Positions 52,915 through 61,950 of a stretch of DNA of 64,000 nt are shown one piece after another; the first letter of the stretch is position 1; each line of letters starts with the position of its first letter. Origin of the DNA: Pseudofrankia saprophytica (GTDB lineage: Bacteria > Actinomycetota > Actinomycetes > Frankiales > Frankiaceae); the NCBI RefSeq assembly GCF_000235425.2, contig NZ_KI912266.1, positions 1,621,686 to 1,685,685 of the forward strand, in the 5' to 3' direction. Both the position numbers and the translations under genes were made by a program. The notes beneath the pieces were generated by a model, which had not been told where the DNA came from, ran no database searches, and worked only from the letters and a program-made list of their open reading frames with translations.

Positions 52915-55668
52915 TTACGCGGCAGGGCGTCCTGTCCGCGTTCCGGTCGTGGCCAGGCGCTGGCCGGCGCCGGTCCGCCGAAGCATCTCGATCTCACCGC
53001 GCAGCCGGTCCGCGATCGTGTTCACGTGTGGTTCACGCCAGATCGAGTGATGATCGCCGGCGACGTTCTCGAAGCGCCATTCGCCGGTGAGGACGCTGCT
53101 CCAGTGCAGGTTGTCCGCCTGGGTGGCGTTGTCCGCGGCGACGAAGACCAGGGTGCGGCCGGCCCAGGCCTGCATCCGGTAGCACCTGCTGGCGACCAGG
53201 CCCTTGCACAGGAACACGTCATAGTGCGTGGTGCCGGCAAACCGGAAGAGCCCGGCGAACGGCAGCCGGTGCATGTTGCGAAGGATCTTCACAACCGGCC
53301 GCTCACTGTGCCGGATCCGGCGGATGACCCGGAACCTCGCCAGCCGTCCGGGCGGCTGGGCGACCGACCGCTGCTGATCACCGCGCTGCCGCGGAATGGC
53401 CTCCGCCAAGGCCTGCTCGGTCCCCTTCCGCTGGGGTGGCTTGAGGACGGTACCCGGCAGGACGGTGTCGAACGTCCCGAGAAGGACGACCTCCTCTCCC
53501 GCGGCCCGCAGCCGGCGCGCGGTCTCGTAGGCCACCAGGCCGCCGAACGAGTAGCCGAGAAGCGTGTAGGGGCCCCGCGGCTGGATGTGGCGTATCGCCG
53601 TCAGGTGCCGGCGCGCGGCCCTGCCCACCGACCAGTCCGGCCAGCCGCGTCCCTCCAGCCCGTACTCCTGCAGGCCCCAGGCGGGCTGGTCGTCGCCCAG
53701 CCGGCGCACCAGCGGAAGGAACGTCAGCGCGAGCCCGCCCGCCCCGGCGAAGCAGAAGAGCGGCGGCCGCGAGCCGGTGGGCTTCAGCGGGACCAGGGTG
53801 GGAAACCGCGACCACTGCGCGGGCTCGGCGGAATCGCCCGTCGGCCCGGGCCCGCGGCCGGTGGTGATGGCGTGTTCCGCGAACGTGGCGAACTCGGCGA
53901 TGGTGGGAGCCTGCAGGAGCGCCGCCGACGGAAGCCGTACTCCCAGCTCTCGGTCGATGAGGGCGAGGATCTCCTGGGCGACCAGCGAGTCACCACCGAG
54001 CTCGGAGAAGTCGTCGTGGACGCCGATCTCGTCGAGATGCAGCACCCGGGACCAGATCTCCGCCACCGAGGTCTCCCACGGGGTCCGCGGCGCCACGAAA
54101 CCGGCGACCGGTCCCTTGGGCGGCGCCGGCAGGGCGGAGACGTCGACCTTCCCGCGCTCATTCCGGGGAAGCGCGTCGAGCTGGATGATGATCGAGGGAA
54201 TCATCCACGTCGGCATCTTCACGCGTAGCTGCATGCGGATGGTCGCCGGGGACAGCCTGGACGCCGGCGGGCAGGCGACGTAGGCGACGAGCCTGGTCGA
54301 GGACGACCGCCGTTCTCCGAGGACCACCGCCTCCGTCACGTCGTCGATGTCCATCAGCGCGGACTCGACCTCGATCGGCTCGACCAGATAGCCGTTGATC
54401 TTCAAGGCGTGGTCGACCCGGCCCAGCAGCTCGAGCTGCCCGCCGCTCGTCAACCGGCCCAGGTCGCCCATGTGGTACGTGCGCCGGCCGTCCGCCGCCC
54501 GGCCGAACTTGGCGGCGGTGCGCTTCTCGTCGTGCCAGTACCCGTCGGCGATGTAGGGCGAGACGACCGTGACCTCGCCCGGCTCACCGGGTCCCCGGGC
54601 CGTACCGGTCTCCGACTCGATCAGCACGGCCTTGTCGGGCACCGGAGATCCGCTGTTGATGACGCCTTCCGGCAGCGGATCCACCGACCGCACCAGGTTG
54701 AACGCCAGGGTGCCCACCTCGGACGCCCCCGTCCAGTTGACGAAGACGGACGCCGGCGGCAGGTGTTCGCGCAGCGCCGCCACCTCCCTGCCGTGTACCG
54801 GCTCGGCGCACGTCATGACCATCCGGAGATCGGGCAGCACCTGGCCGGGCGTCACGTTGGCGAGCAGCGACCGCAGCAGCGACGGGGTCGAGTGGATCGT
54901 GGTGATCCGATGCTCGAGCAGCCATTCGAGCATTTCGCTGGTGGACCGTAGCCGAGGGTTGAAGATGTGCAGCGCGGCGCCGCTGCGCAGGGCCCAGGTG
55001 ACGACGCCCATTCCGGCCGAGAAGGAGAACGGGAGTACCAGGGCCATCCGGTCGGTCGGCCCGAAGCCCAGCGCGTCGACGCCGGACGACGCCTCACAGG
55101 TGATCATCCGTTGGCTCCAGGCCACACCCTTCGGCAGGCCGGTGGAGCCGGAGGTGAAGAAGATGAAACCGATGTCCGCTGGCCGCGGTACCGCCCGCGG
55201 CCCAGTGGGATCGTCGGCCGTCTCGACCTCGAGGACCGAACCGTCGGCCACCCGGAGGCTGTCCACCACGAGTCGATGCCTCTGGTCGGTCAGGATCGTG
55301 GTGGCCCGGCTCAGCTCGTGCATCGTGGCCAGCCGGGCTGTGGGAATGAGCGGGTCCAGCGGAACGACCGGCCGACCGGTCTTCAGCGCGCCCAGAACAC
55401 CCATCAGGCCGGTGTCGTCGTGCCCGAGCACGGCCGCGATCGGCCCGGTGTGGTCGCCAGCCTGGTTCAGGATGAGGTTGGCGATCATGTTTGTCTGCCG
55501 GTCCAGGACCGCGTACGTCGTCACCCGGCCTTCGTGGACGAGAGCCGGGGCGTCCGGCGCGGCGGCCGCCGCCTCGGCTATCCGGGTGACGAGGGCGGGG
55601 CCATCATGGTGTCCCGGGACCGTCGACCAGTCGACATCGTTTACAGATGTGTGCGACGGGCTTGACAT
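52915..55668 (-). CDS. NRPS-like adenylation - carrier - thioesterase enzyme
   Basis: 917 residues from the ATG at 55668 (GGGGAAAG just upstream). The adenylation domain (about 25-515) has the P-loop FFTSGSTGLPKG (171-182), a WTGASEVG A5-like block, YHMGDLGR (398-405), GRVDHALKINGYLVEP (416-431) and the catalytic Lys507 in NERGKVD. The residue matching the Asp that grips the alpha-amino group in amino-acid A-domains is Ser217 (PFSFSAGM), so a carboxylic acid without an alpha-amine is more likely. The carrier domain has LGGDSL (Ser561 for phosphopantetheine). The thioesterase has LGYSFGG (Ser707), Asp734 and a GDHHSIW His. No condensation domain is present. The setting among EPS genes suggests acyl decoration of the polymer or a small released acid/ester. 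That is inference. Confidence 0.88.
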   Translation of the reverse strand: MSSPSHTSVNDVDWSTVPGHHDGPALVTRIAEAAAAAPDAPALVHEGRVTTYAVLDRQTNMIANLILNQAGDHTGPIAAVLGHDDTGLMGVLGALKTGRPVVPLDPLIPTARLATMHELSRATTILTDQRHRLVVDSLRVADGSVLEVETADDPTGPRAVPRPADIGFIFFTSGSTGLPKGVAWSQRMITCEASSGVDALGFGPTDRMALVLPFSFSAGMGVVTWALRSGAALHIFNPRLRSTSEMLEWLLEHRITTIHSTPSLLRSLLANVTPGQVLPDLRMVMTCAEPVHGREVAALREHLPPASVFVNWTGASEVGTLAFNLVRSVDPLPEGVINSGSPVPDKAVLIESETGTARGPGEPGEVTVVSPYIADGYWHDEKRTAAKFGRAADGRRTYHMGDLGRLTSGGQLELLGRVDHALKINGYLVEPIEVESALMDIDDVTEAVVLGERRSSSTRLVAYVACPPASRLSPATIRMQLRVKMPTWMIPSIIIQLDALPRNERGKVDVSALPAPPKGPVAGFVAPRTPWETSVAEIWSRVLHLDEIGVHDDFSELGGDSLVAQEILALIDRELGVRLPSAALLQAPTIAEFATFAEHAITTGRGPGPTGDSAEPAQWSRFPTLVPLKPTGSRPPLFCFAGAGGLALTFLPLVRRLGDDQPAWGLQEYGLEGRGWPDWSVGRAARRHLTAIRHIQPRGPYTLLGYSFGGLVAYETARRLRAAGEEVVLLGTFDTVLPGTVLKPPQRKGTEQALAEAIPRQRGDQQRSVAQPPGRLARFRVIRRIRHSERPVVKILRNMHRLPFAGLFRFAGTTHYDVFLCKGLVASRCYRMQAWAGRTLVFVAADNATQADNLHWSSVLTGEWRFENVAGDHHSIWREPHVNTIADRLRGEIEMLRRTGAGQRLATTGTRTGRPAA

Positions 55669-55770
55669 GTATCTTTCCCCCCAGCGGGACGTTCGGAACG
55701 CCCTATTGGACGGTCCGGGCGCCACCAGGGGCGCGCGAACCGTTTTGGCGGAATGGCGTCCGCCGCGGCG

Positions 55771-57228
55771 TCATCGTTCGACTGGAATCGGGTCCTCTAC
55801 CGGCGCGGTGGCCATCGGGTGCTGCTGGGCGGGCAGACCCTCGTGAAGCGGGCGGCCGGTTCTTGTCGAAGACCTTCGCCTGCGGTGGAGCGGCGGCTCG
55901 TTCAGCACCACTCCATGCGGAGCGACACCGGCGATCGTCAGCTCGAGAAGGGCGTCCCGCACCTCGTCATAGGTGCTCCGGCCAAGCCCCACGACAAGCA
56001 CGAGGACATCGGCGCCGCGAGCGGCCTGAATTGCCTCGCCCGACGAGCTCAGGACAGGCGAGTCGACGATTTTGACCGTCGGGCGCAGGCGCGGTTCGTT
56101 TTCCGGAGTCGACGTGGAATCATCGACGACCTCCGCGCCGCGCCGCGCCGCCGAGGCCATGAACCGCCGGGCGACGAACGTTCCGCCCACTCCCGGAGCG
56201 ACCGCGAGCACCGCGATCACGAGATCAATCGGGCCATCCAGCCCCGCGCGTTGGTTCAGGTGCAGGCGCACGGCCCGGTCCGCCGCCGCCAGCCTGCGCC
56301 GTCGGGTGGCGGGCGATCGCCATCCGGCCAGATTGGGCAGCACCGTCGTTGGCTGGATCGCGAGATCACCCAGGTCGTCCGCGCGGTAGATGACACGTCG
56401 CCGGCGGCGCCGCAGCATCGCCAGCCCGAAGCCGGCCAGGGCGCCGAGCATCGCCAGAAGACCCACCATTACCGAGGAAGGGCCGTCCGTCGAGGTGACC
56501 GTTCCCCGCTTCACGATCTCCACCAGCCCAGTGGTCTGGTCGGCGGCGAGCCGGAGCTGCTCCTCCTGGCCGAGGAGCTGCTGATACTGGGTGCTGAGCG
56601 CCTGGAGCTGTGCCTCCTGACCGGGCCCGGAAGTGGCGGGGAAGTCCCTGAGCTGGACCGCCAGGGTCCCTGCTCTTTGTTCGACTCCGCCGATGGCCGC
56701 GGTGTAACGCGCGGCCGAGGTACGCTGCCGGTCGGCCGCGTACAGCGTCGCCGCGGTATCGGCGATCCGGCGCGCCTGATTTTCGTCGTCGGCAGTGACG
56801 GAAATCCGCATGACGTCGGTGAGCGCGACCTGCGTGACCTGGAAATCGGTCACGTCAGGTAGACCCAGGCGAGCCGCCACCTCAGCCTGGAACTCGTCGC
56901 TGGAAACCACCAGGACCTGATTCTGGACGAATCTTTGAGCGGTTTCGCTGGTGACCTGCTGGCTATCGCCGAGCAACGGCGGATCGGGGGCGACGAGCAC
57001 CTCCGATGCCGCATGTACTTTTGAGCCGCCGAGATGGCTCAAACCAAGACCGAGGACGCCGCCCAAGAGGGCGCCCACGGTGGCCGTGACGACGACCCTC
57101 CTCGGCCAGATGGCGCTTTGATAACGCGAGATGAACGGTTGGTGGATCTCTGCGGAATTGTCGGCCTGCTCAGCTGCTGTGGCTTGCTGAGAAGCACGGT
57201 CGAAGGCACTCTCGGCGGCGAACGCCAT
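55771..57228 (-). CDS. Second Wzz-like chain-length protein with degenerate nucleotide-binding domain
   Basis: 485 residues. Membrane helices at about 45-66 and 252-272 flank an extracytoplasmic domain with a long helical, Gln-rich stretch (about 150-235), as in Wzz proteins. The cytoplasmic part after a poly-Arg run (273-278) aligns in layout with BY-kinases, but the P-loop position is VAPGVGGTFVARR, with Gly replacing the lysine, and the following Walker A' reads EVVDDST. It probably cannot hydrolyse ATP in the usual way. The tail is basic and Pro-rich. ATG at 57228 has GGGGACGG upstream. It is 102 bases upstream of the A-T-TE gene on the same strand and likely co-transcribed with it. Confidence 0.8.
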   Translation of the reverse strand: MAFAAESAFDRASQQATAAEQADNSAEIHQPFISRYQSAIWPRRVVVTATVGALLGGVLGLGLSHLGGSKVHAASEVLVAPDPPLLGDSQQVTSETAQRFVQNQVLVVSSDEFQAEVAARLGLPDVTDFQVTQVALTDVMRISVTADDENQARRIADTAATLYAADRQRTSAARYTAAIGGVEQRAGTLAVQLRDFPATSGPGQEAQLQALSTQYQQLLGQEEQLRLAADQTTGLVEIVKRGTVTSTDGPSSVMVGLLAMLGALAGFGLAMLRRRRRRVIYRADDLGDLAIQPTTVLPNLAGWRSPATRRRRLAAADRAVRLHLNQRAGLDGPIDLVIAVLAVAPGVGGTFVARRFMASAARRGAEVVDDSTSTPENEPRLRPTVKIVDSPVLSSSGEAIQAARGADVLVLVVGLGRSTYDEVRDALLELTIAGVAPHGVVLNEPPLHRRRRSSTRTGRPLHEGLPAQQHPMATAPVEDPIPVER

Positions 57229-57687
57229 CCGTCCCCACTCGACAACTCAAGTGGTCCACCCCCCCTGTGGTTTGGACCCTGCTGCTATCATTGTAACGAG
57301 GCGCGACGGGTTGTCAATGAGAACGACCCGCACTCATCTGCGCGCTCATCTGCTTCGTCGAGGTTACTGTCGAAGTTACTGTGTACCGACAGCCGGCATC
57401 GAGTCGACGACTTCTGGCTAAACGGCCTGATGGTGGGGGCGCTGGATGCCGGCGGACGGGGGACGGGGGATGGCGATGAGGCGTGACTTTGCTTGCGCAT
57501 ACGCAAGCCCGCTGGGCCACGAGTTCCGGCCGGGTTACCGCTGTTGGCGACGCGAAGGCCACACCCTTTCGATTGTGTTTCAGCCAGATGAAATTCCACA
57601 TACCAATTTCGATGAATTGGTGGCCGGCCTCGGGCCGCCGCCCGCCTTCATCCGCGTACGGGCGTCGCCGGCCCTGGGCGCGGTCCG
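57229..57687. other. 459-base divergent region with direct repeat and a possible small gene
   Basis: The region separates the Wzz-like gene (minus) from the flippase (plus). gttactgt occurs twice (57363-57370 and 57375-57382, 12-base period). The surrounding 57270-57420 is AT-richer and probably contains both promoters. The possible small gene is listed separately. Confidence 0.45.
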
Positions 57688-57691
57688 GTGA
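57476..57691 (+). CDS. Possible 71-residue protein coupled to the flippase gene
   Basis: The ATG at 57476 has GGGGGA six bases upstream. The frame ends in a TGA that overlaps the flippase GTG (GTGA), the same coupling used elsewhere in this island. The product has no membrane segment and no known motif; the middle (HTLSIVFQPDEIPHTNFDELVAGL) looks protein-like, but codon usage is weaker than in flanking genes. It may be a leader that couples translation or simply a chance frame. Confidence 0.25.
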   Translation: MRRDFACAYASPLGHEFRPGYRCWRREGHTLSIVFQPDEIPHTNFDELVAGLGPPPAFIRVRASPALGAVR

Positions 57692-59028
57692 AGCCCTCCA
57701 ACCGGACACTCTGGTTCCTGGTCGCGCAGGCCGCGTCCCGGCTCTCGTCGATCTGGATCTTTGCCGTCGTCGCGCACAACACCTCGTTGCAGGGGCTGGG
57801 GGCGCTGTCGGTCGCGACGGCGATGGCGGCCACGGCGCAGGCGATAGCCCCCGCGGTCATCGGCAAGCCGATGGCCACCTTGCCTTCCCGGGAGGCGCGG
57901 GTCGCCGAGATACCCATGGCCTACTCGGCCACCGTCCTGCTGGGCCTGGTCGTCGGAGCGCTGCTCGGCGCGGCCTCGCTGGGGCTGCACGGCGCGGCCC
58001 AGCTGGCGCTGATCGGCGGGGCGTTCGGGGTGCCGGCGGGCCTGGTCGTCGAGGGCACCTTCTGGCGGCTCGTGTACGTCCGCGGCCCCCGAGCGGCGTC
58101 AATGACCTTGAGCGCCTGCTATGTCGCGCAGGCCGCGCTGGTGGCAGTGGCCGCCGGGTGGGTCTCGGCGACGTACCTGGTGGTCGCGCCATACCTCGCC
58201 CTCGCCGGTGTGGCGACCGTGTTGCTCCTCGTGAACCGCGGCGCGACCTGGCCCGCCGCGCGCGCCTGGATCGTGGGCCACTACCGGCGGTGGCTGCCCT
58301 ACGTCGGGGGGGCCGGGGCCAGTCTCGCGCTGGTGCAGGTCATCCCCATCGCCATCGCGGCCACCAGCGGCCTGGCGGCCGCCAGCACCTGGCGAGCGGG
58401 CGAGCTCGCGTTCGGGGTAACCAACCTCATTCTTGGGGCGAGCGCGCAGCTGTTGCTCGTGCGCGAGCACGATGGTGACCTTCGGGCCACCTATCGTCGG
58501 GGCGCGACCCTGCTCGGCTGTATCGCCCTCTGCAACGCCGCCGCGGTGGCCTTCGCGCCCCGCTCGTTCCTCAGGCTCTTCCTGGGTCCGGCGACCGATG
58601 AGCTGGAGTCAGTCCTCGCGCAGTTCACCGTGCAACGGGTGGCCATGTGCGTCGCGTCGGTCGGGACGCTCGTCCTGATCCCGGTTCTGCGCGCGGGGGT
58701 GGTGGGCGCGCTGGACCTCGGCTCGGCGCTGCTCAAGCTGGCCCTGCTCGTCGCCGGCGGCTGGATCGCCGGCGTCGCGGGCGGCATCTGGGGCCTCGCG
58801 GCCGCCGAGGTGCTGCTCGCCCTGGCCTGCACCGCGTTGCTGCTGGCCCGGACCAGAGCCGCGCCTCTCCCGCCACGCAGGCGCCACCGGCGCCACCGGC
58901 GGCGGAACACTCCCGGCGGGGGCGGGCAGACCGTACCCGCCGCCCGGGCGCCGTCCTCGTCCTCGGCCGCCTCCTCTGGCGGTCCTTCGACCACCTCGAC
59001 CCCGTACCAGGTTCAGGAGAGGCGATGA
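57688..59028 (+). CDS. Second Wzx-like polysaccharide flippase
   Basis: 446 residues starting at a GTG that overlaps the stop of the possible small upstream frame. About twelve membrane segments cover residues 8-400. The pattern (TLWFLVAQAASRLSSIWIFAVVAHNTSLQGLGALSV at the N-terminus, a mid-protein GHYRRWLPYVGGAG loop and a late WIAGVAGGIWGLAAAE) suits the MATE/MVF-like polysaccharide exporter superfamily. It should flip a polyprenyl-linked repeat unit across the membrane. The C-terminal 55 residues are Arg/Ser/Thr/Pro-rich and cytoplasmic. Its stop overlaps the next start (ATGA), coupling it to the GT2-like transferase. Family call is by topology; motifs in this superfamily are weak. Confidence 0.75.
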   Translation: MKPSNRTLWFLVAQAASRLSSIWIFAVVAHNTSLQGLGALSVATAMAATAQAIAPAVIGKPMATLPSREARVAEIPMAYSATVLLGLVVGALLGAASLGLHGAAQLALIGGAFGVPAGLVVEGTFWRLVYVRGPRAASMTLSACYVAQAALVAVAAGWVSATYLVVAPYLALAGVATVLLLVNRGATWPAARAWIVGHYRRWLPYVGGAGASLALVQVIPIAIAATSGLAAASTWRAGELAFGVTNLILGASAQLLLVREHDGDLRATYRRGATLLGCIALCNAAAVAFAPRSFLRLFLGPATDELESVLAQFTVQRVAMCVASVGTLVLIPVLRAGVVGALDLGSALLKLALLVAGGWIAGVAGGIWGLAAAEVLLALACTALLLARTRAAPLPPRRRHRRHRRRNTPGGGGQTVPAARAPSSSSAASSGGPSTTSTPYQVQERR

Positions 59029-59894
59029 CGGAGATTCGTCTGGGCCTGGTGGTGACCACCGTCGGCCGTCCCCAGCTGCGTCGGCTCCTGCTCTCGGCGG
59101 CAGCCGCCTCGCATCCGCCGGACGTCGTCGCCGTCGCCAACCAGTCCGGGCGGCCCCTCGGCCTCGATCTGCCGGACCTCCCGTTCGAGGTACGGGAGAT
59201 CGCGAGTTCCGGCGGAGCCAGCCGAGGCCGGAACGAGGCGTTCGAACTGGTCGCAAGTGAGACCGACGTCGTCGGTCTGCCGAACGACGACACCTGGTAC
59301 GAGCCCGGTGCGCTGGCCGCCGTCCGCGCCCTGTTCCGCGAGACCCCGGCACCGGACGCCGTCGCGGCCAGCCTCGTGGACGGCGGCCGACCGCGGCTCA
59401 CGCTGCCCGCCGACGGGACGCCGCTCGACCGCCGGACCGTGTGGCGGGCGATCGAACCGGGACTCTTCCTCAGGTCCGCGGTCTTCAAGGAGCTCCAGGG
59501 ATTCCGGGAGGACCTCGGCACCGGCGGGCCATCGCCCTGGCAGTCCGGCGAGGGGACCGATCTCCTGCTGCGCCTGCTCGCCGACGGCGGCCGAGTGGTG
59601 AGTGCTCCCTCGGTCCGGGCATTGTGTGACGGCGAGCGCCGGGACCTGACCAGGTCCGAATGGGTTCTCAAGCACCGCAGATATGCTCGGGGAACCGGAT
59701 ACGTATACAGGGTTCATGAATATCCGCTGCGGCGGCGGCTCACCATTGTCGCGGCGCCGTGGATGCGGGCGGTGGCTGCCCGTGGCCCGCTCGGCGAGCG
59801 TTTCCTGGTGGCTCGGGCCCGATCTCTCGGGCGGGTCGAAGGCCTGCTCGACCGGCCGCTTCGGACGGTGGCCAGCCCGCACCGGGCCCGCTGA
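59025..59894 (+). CDS. Glycosyltransferase family 2-like protein
   Basis: 289 residues from the ATG at 59025, with AGGAGAGG just upstream and a four-base overlap (ATGA) with the flippase stop. The N-terminal half has a GT-A pattern: GLVVTTVGRPQLRRLLLS, a short ASSGGASRGRNEAFE segment and the acidic VGLPNDDTWYEPGAL, whose Asp pair takes the place of the DxD metal site. The middle has LRSAVFKELQGFREDLGTGG and GEGTDLLLRLLADG, common in rhamnosyl/galactosyltransferase-like enzymes. A basic C-terminal helix may associate with the membrane. It should add one sugar of the repeat unit. A strong hairpin follows. Confidence 0.85.
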   Translation: MTEIRLGLVVTTVGRPQLRRLLLSAAAASHPPDVVAVANQSGRPLGLDLPDLPFEVREIASSGGASRGRNEAFELVASETDVVGLPNDDTWYEPGALAAVRALFRETPAPDAVAASLVDGGRPRLTLPADGTPLDRRTVWRAIEPGLFLRSAVFKELQGFREDLGTGGPSPWQSGEGTDLLLRLLADGGRVVSAPSVRALCDGERRDLTRSEWVLKHRRYARGTGYVYRVHEYPLRRRLTIVAAPWMRAVAARGPLGERFLVARARSLGRVEGLLDRPLRTVASPHRAR

Positions 59895-59920
59895 CCAGCC
59901 AGCCAAGGCTGAGCGAACCC

Positions 59921-59959
59921 GTCGGTGCCTGAGACGCTGGAAGCGTCTCAGGCACCGAC
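59921..59959. terminator. 18-bp perfect hairpin between convergent genes
   Basis: GTCGGTGCCTGAGACGCT (59921-59938) pairs perfectly with 59942-59959 around a GGA loop. It lies 27 bases after the GT2 stop and 50 bases after the beta-helix gene stop on the other strand, so it probably acts as a bidirectional terminator. Confidence 0.85.
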
Positions 59960-60009
59960 GAAGACCGCGAAAGCCCAGGACGGGAGACGGGCCAGGCCCA
60001 GCGGACTCG

Positions 60010-61563
60010 CTACTGCCGGACGTTGCAGTTCGCCGCCGCGCTGGCGACCGGCAGCGCGCGGCCGTCGCGCTCGATCTGGGTCAGCGAGTAGCCGGCGCTG
60101 TCGGAGTTCTTCCAGAAGACCGTGGCGGGGCCACCGGTGATCCGGATGCCGCTGATCCGTACATTGCTGACGCAGCTCGACCTGGTCAGGATGCCGAGCT
60201 GGCCAGGCGCCTCCGAACGGGTTCCGGAAATGCTCAGCCCCTGGATCGTGATGTTGGAGCTGACCGCGCCGGCCCGGTCGCTGAAGACCAGGACGGCACC
60301 GTGCTCGACCGAACCGTTCTGGTTCGCGTCGACGAGACTGCCGCCGGTCACCGAGATGTCCTGCACCGGGTAGGTGTTGTAGGAGGATTCCGAGGCTATG
60401 TAAAGGCCGGCCGCGCTCGAGGCCCTGCTGTAGATGTCGGTGAAGGTGATCCTGCTGCCACCGACGACAGAGAGGCCACGCCCCCAGACGTTGTCGTAGA
60501 CCCGGGGTGACGAGATCGTGATGTCGTGGCACAGGGCCCCGTCCAGGTACGACACGACCGCCACGCCGTCATCCCCGGAACGCGACACCTGCGGCCGGAC
60601 GACCTGGCCGGCGCTCGAACCGCCGGTGATGTGGATGCCGTCCGAGCGAGTGTCCGCCACCGTGACGTCCTGTATCAGGAACCTGGTGGCCCCTTCCACC
60701 TGGATGCCGGCGGCGGCCGAGCCCGTCACGTGGACCCCGACGAGCCGGGCACCCGAGCCACCATCCAGGACGAGCGCCGACTGCTGCGGCGCGGTCCAGC
60801 GCTTGGTCGTTCGGGCGATGCCGAACACCAGGCCCCCGTCCACGACGACGTCGTCCGCCTGCACCATGAACGCCGAGTGGGACTCGTCGGTCGCCTGCAG
60901 CGTCGCCGCGCCACTCACATGCGTACCGGCACGCCGGACCTGGAGCACCTGGGAATGCGCGTAGGTGTGCCCCTGCCGGAAAACCAGCGTCTCACCCGGG
61001 CGGGCGGCGTCGAGTGCGCGCTGGATCGCGGCCGAGTCGTCCGTGCGCCCGTCGCCGACCGCCCCGAAGGTCTCCACCGCGATCCGCGGGCCCGTCGGCG
61101 TGCTGGTCGTCTCCCCGGCCGATGGGCGGGGGCCGGACGGCGCGCTCGGGGCCGCGGTCGGGGAACCGGCGGTGGGGGGAGCGGGAGATCCGCCGCCGCT
61201 GGACGGACTGGCTGGCGTCGAGAGTGGGGCGGTCGTGGTCGGCAGCGGCCCGCCGGGCCCCGCCGGCCCGACCTTGCACGCGGACAGACCCGCGGACAGG
61301 CCGGCCGACAGGCCGAGCGCGACAGCCATCCGGACAATTCGCGACTTTCTCGCCCGGACCAACCCGACCTGGGTTCGCCTCTGTTCTGGCCGCCGGTGTT
61401 CTGCTTGCCGTTCTGCTTGCCCGCTCGCGATACCGGGCCGAATGCGGCTCCTTGACTCCAAGATCCGCGGCCAGCCCGGTGAGCCACACGATGGAACCTG
61501 GTCATCCTTCAGCGCGGTACTGCCTGCCCTGATGCGCTGCCGTGATGCGGCGAAATGCGTCAT
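60010..61563 (-). CDS. Second beta-helix (pectate-lyase-like) protein, probable lipoprotein
   Basis: 517 residues from the ATG at 61563, chosen because GGAGG lies 7 bases upstream. With this start the hydrophobic signal and lipobox LSAC (Cys96) sit unusually far inside; an ATG at 61329 (MAVALGLSAGLSAG) would give a short signal peptide but lacks a ribosome site. After a Pro/Ser/Thr-rich spacer (97-160) comes a pectate-lyase-3-type start, TFGAVGDGRTDDSAAIQRAL, and a right-handed beta-helix to about 500 with coils like GIHITGGSSAG and ITISSPRVYDN. It probably binds or cleaves a polysaccharide outside the cell. It stands between the GT2-like gene and the monooxygenase gene of set B, on the opposite strand to both. 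Confidence 0.82.
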   Translation of the reverse strand: MTHFAASRQRIRAGSTALKDDQVPSCGSPGWPRILESRSRIRPGIASGQAERQAEHRRPEQRRTQVGLVRARKSRIVRMAVALGLSAGLSAGLSACKVGPAGPGGPLPTTTAPLSTPASPSSGGGSPAPPTAGSPTAAPSAPSGPRPSAGETTSTPTGPRIAVETFGAVGDGRTDDSAAIQRALDAARPGETLVFRQGHTYAHSQVLQVRRAGTHVSGAATLQATDESHSAFMVQADDVVVDGGLVFGIARTTKRWTAPQQSALVLDGGSGARLVGVHVTGSAAAGIQVEGATRFLIQDVTVADTRSDGIHITGGSSAGQVVRPQVSRSGDDGVAVVSYLDGALCHDITISSPRVYDNVWGRGLSVVGGSRITFTDIYSRASSAAGLYIASESSYNTYPVQDISVTGGSLVDANQNGSVEHGAVLVFSDRAGAVSSNITIQGLSISGTRSEAPGQLGILTRSSCVSNVRISGIRITGGPATVFWKNSDSAGYSLTQIERDGRALPVASAAANCNVRQ

Positions 61564-61950
61564 GAGGACGCCTCCAGTTGTCAACCCCCCCGCCGAATGC
61601 CAACCCCTCCGCCGACAGCGACAGTGGGTGCATACTACCCGCCGCGGCGTATCCGACAAGCGGCCGTCACGGCCGGTGGGGCGGCAGCAGCCCGAGCGTG
61701 CCGTGGAAAACCCGACCGTGCCCTGGGAAAACAGTGGCCTTGTCGGGGACGCCGCCTAGGCAACTGAAACCCAGTACACTACGATTTGCCGGACCCAGGC
61801 GAACAGGATACATACGCTCTGGGGTGCGGGTCGGGTGCTGGACGCCGGGCCCGTGGTATCTATCACGTGGACGATCATGGTCCCAAGATGTGGCAGCTCC
61901 ATCCGTTCTTGTTTCAGACCTGTTTCGTCCTGTTGAATCCGGGGGTCAAC
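61564..61950. other. 387-base divergent gap
   Basis: The gap separates the beta-helix gene (minus) and the monooxygenase gene (plus). A frame continuous with the monooxygenase begins at 61786 but its first 55 residues are unconvincing. Mildly AT-richer bases at 61765-61860 may hold the monooxygenase promoter. Nothing else recognised. Confidence 0.4.
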
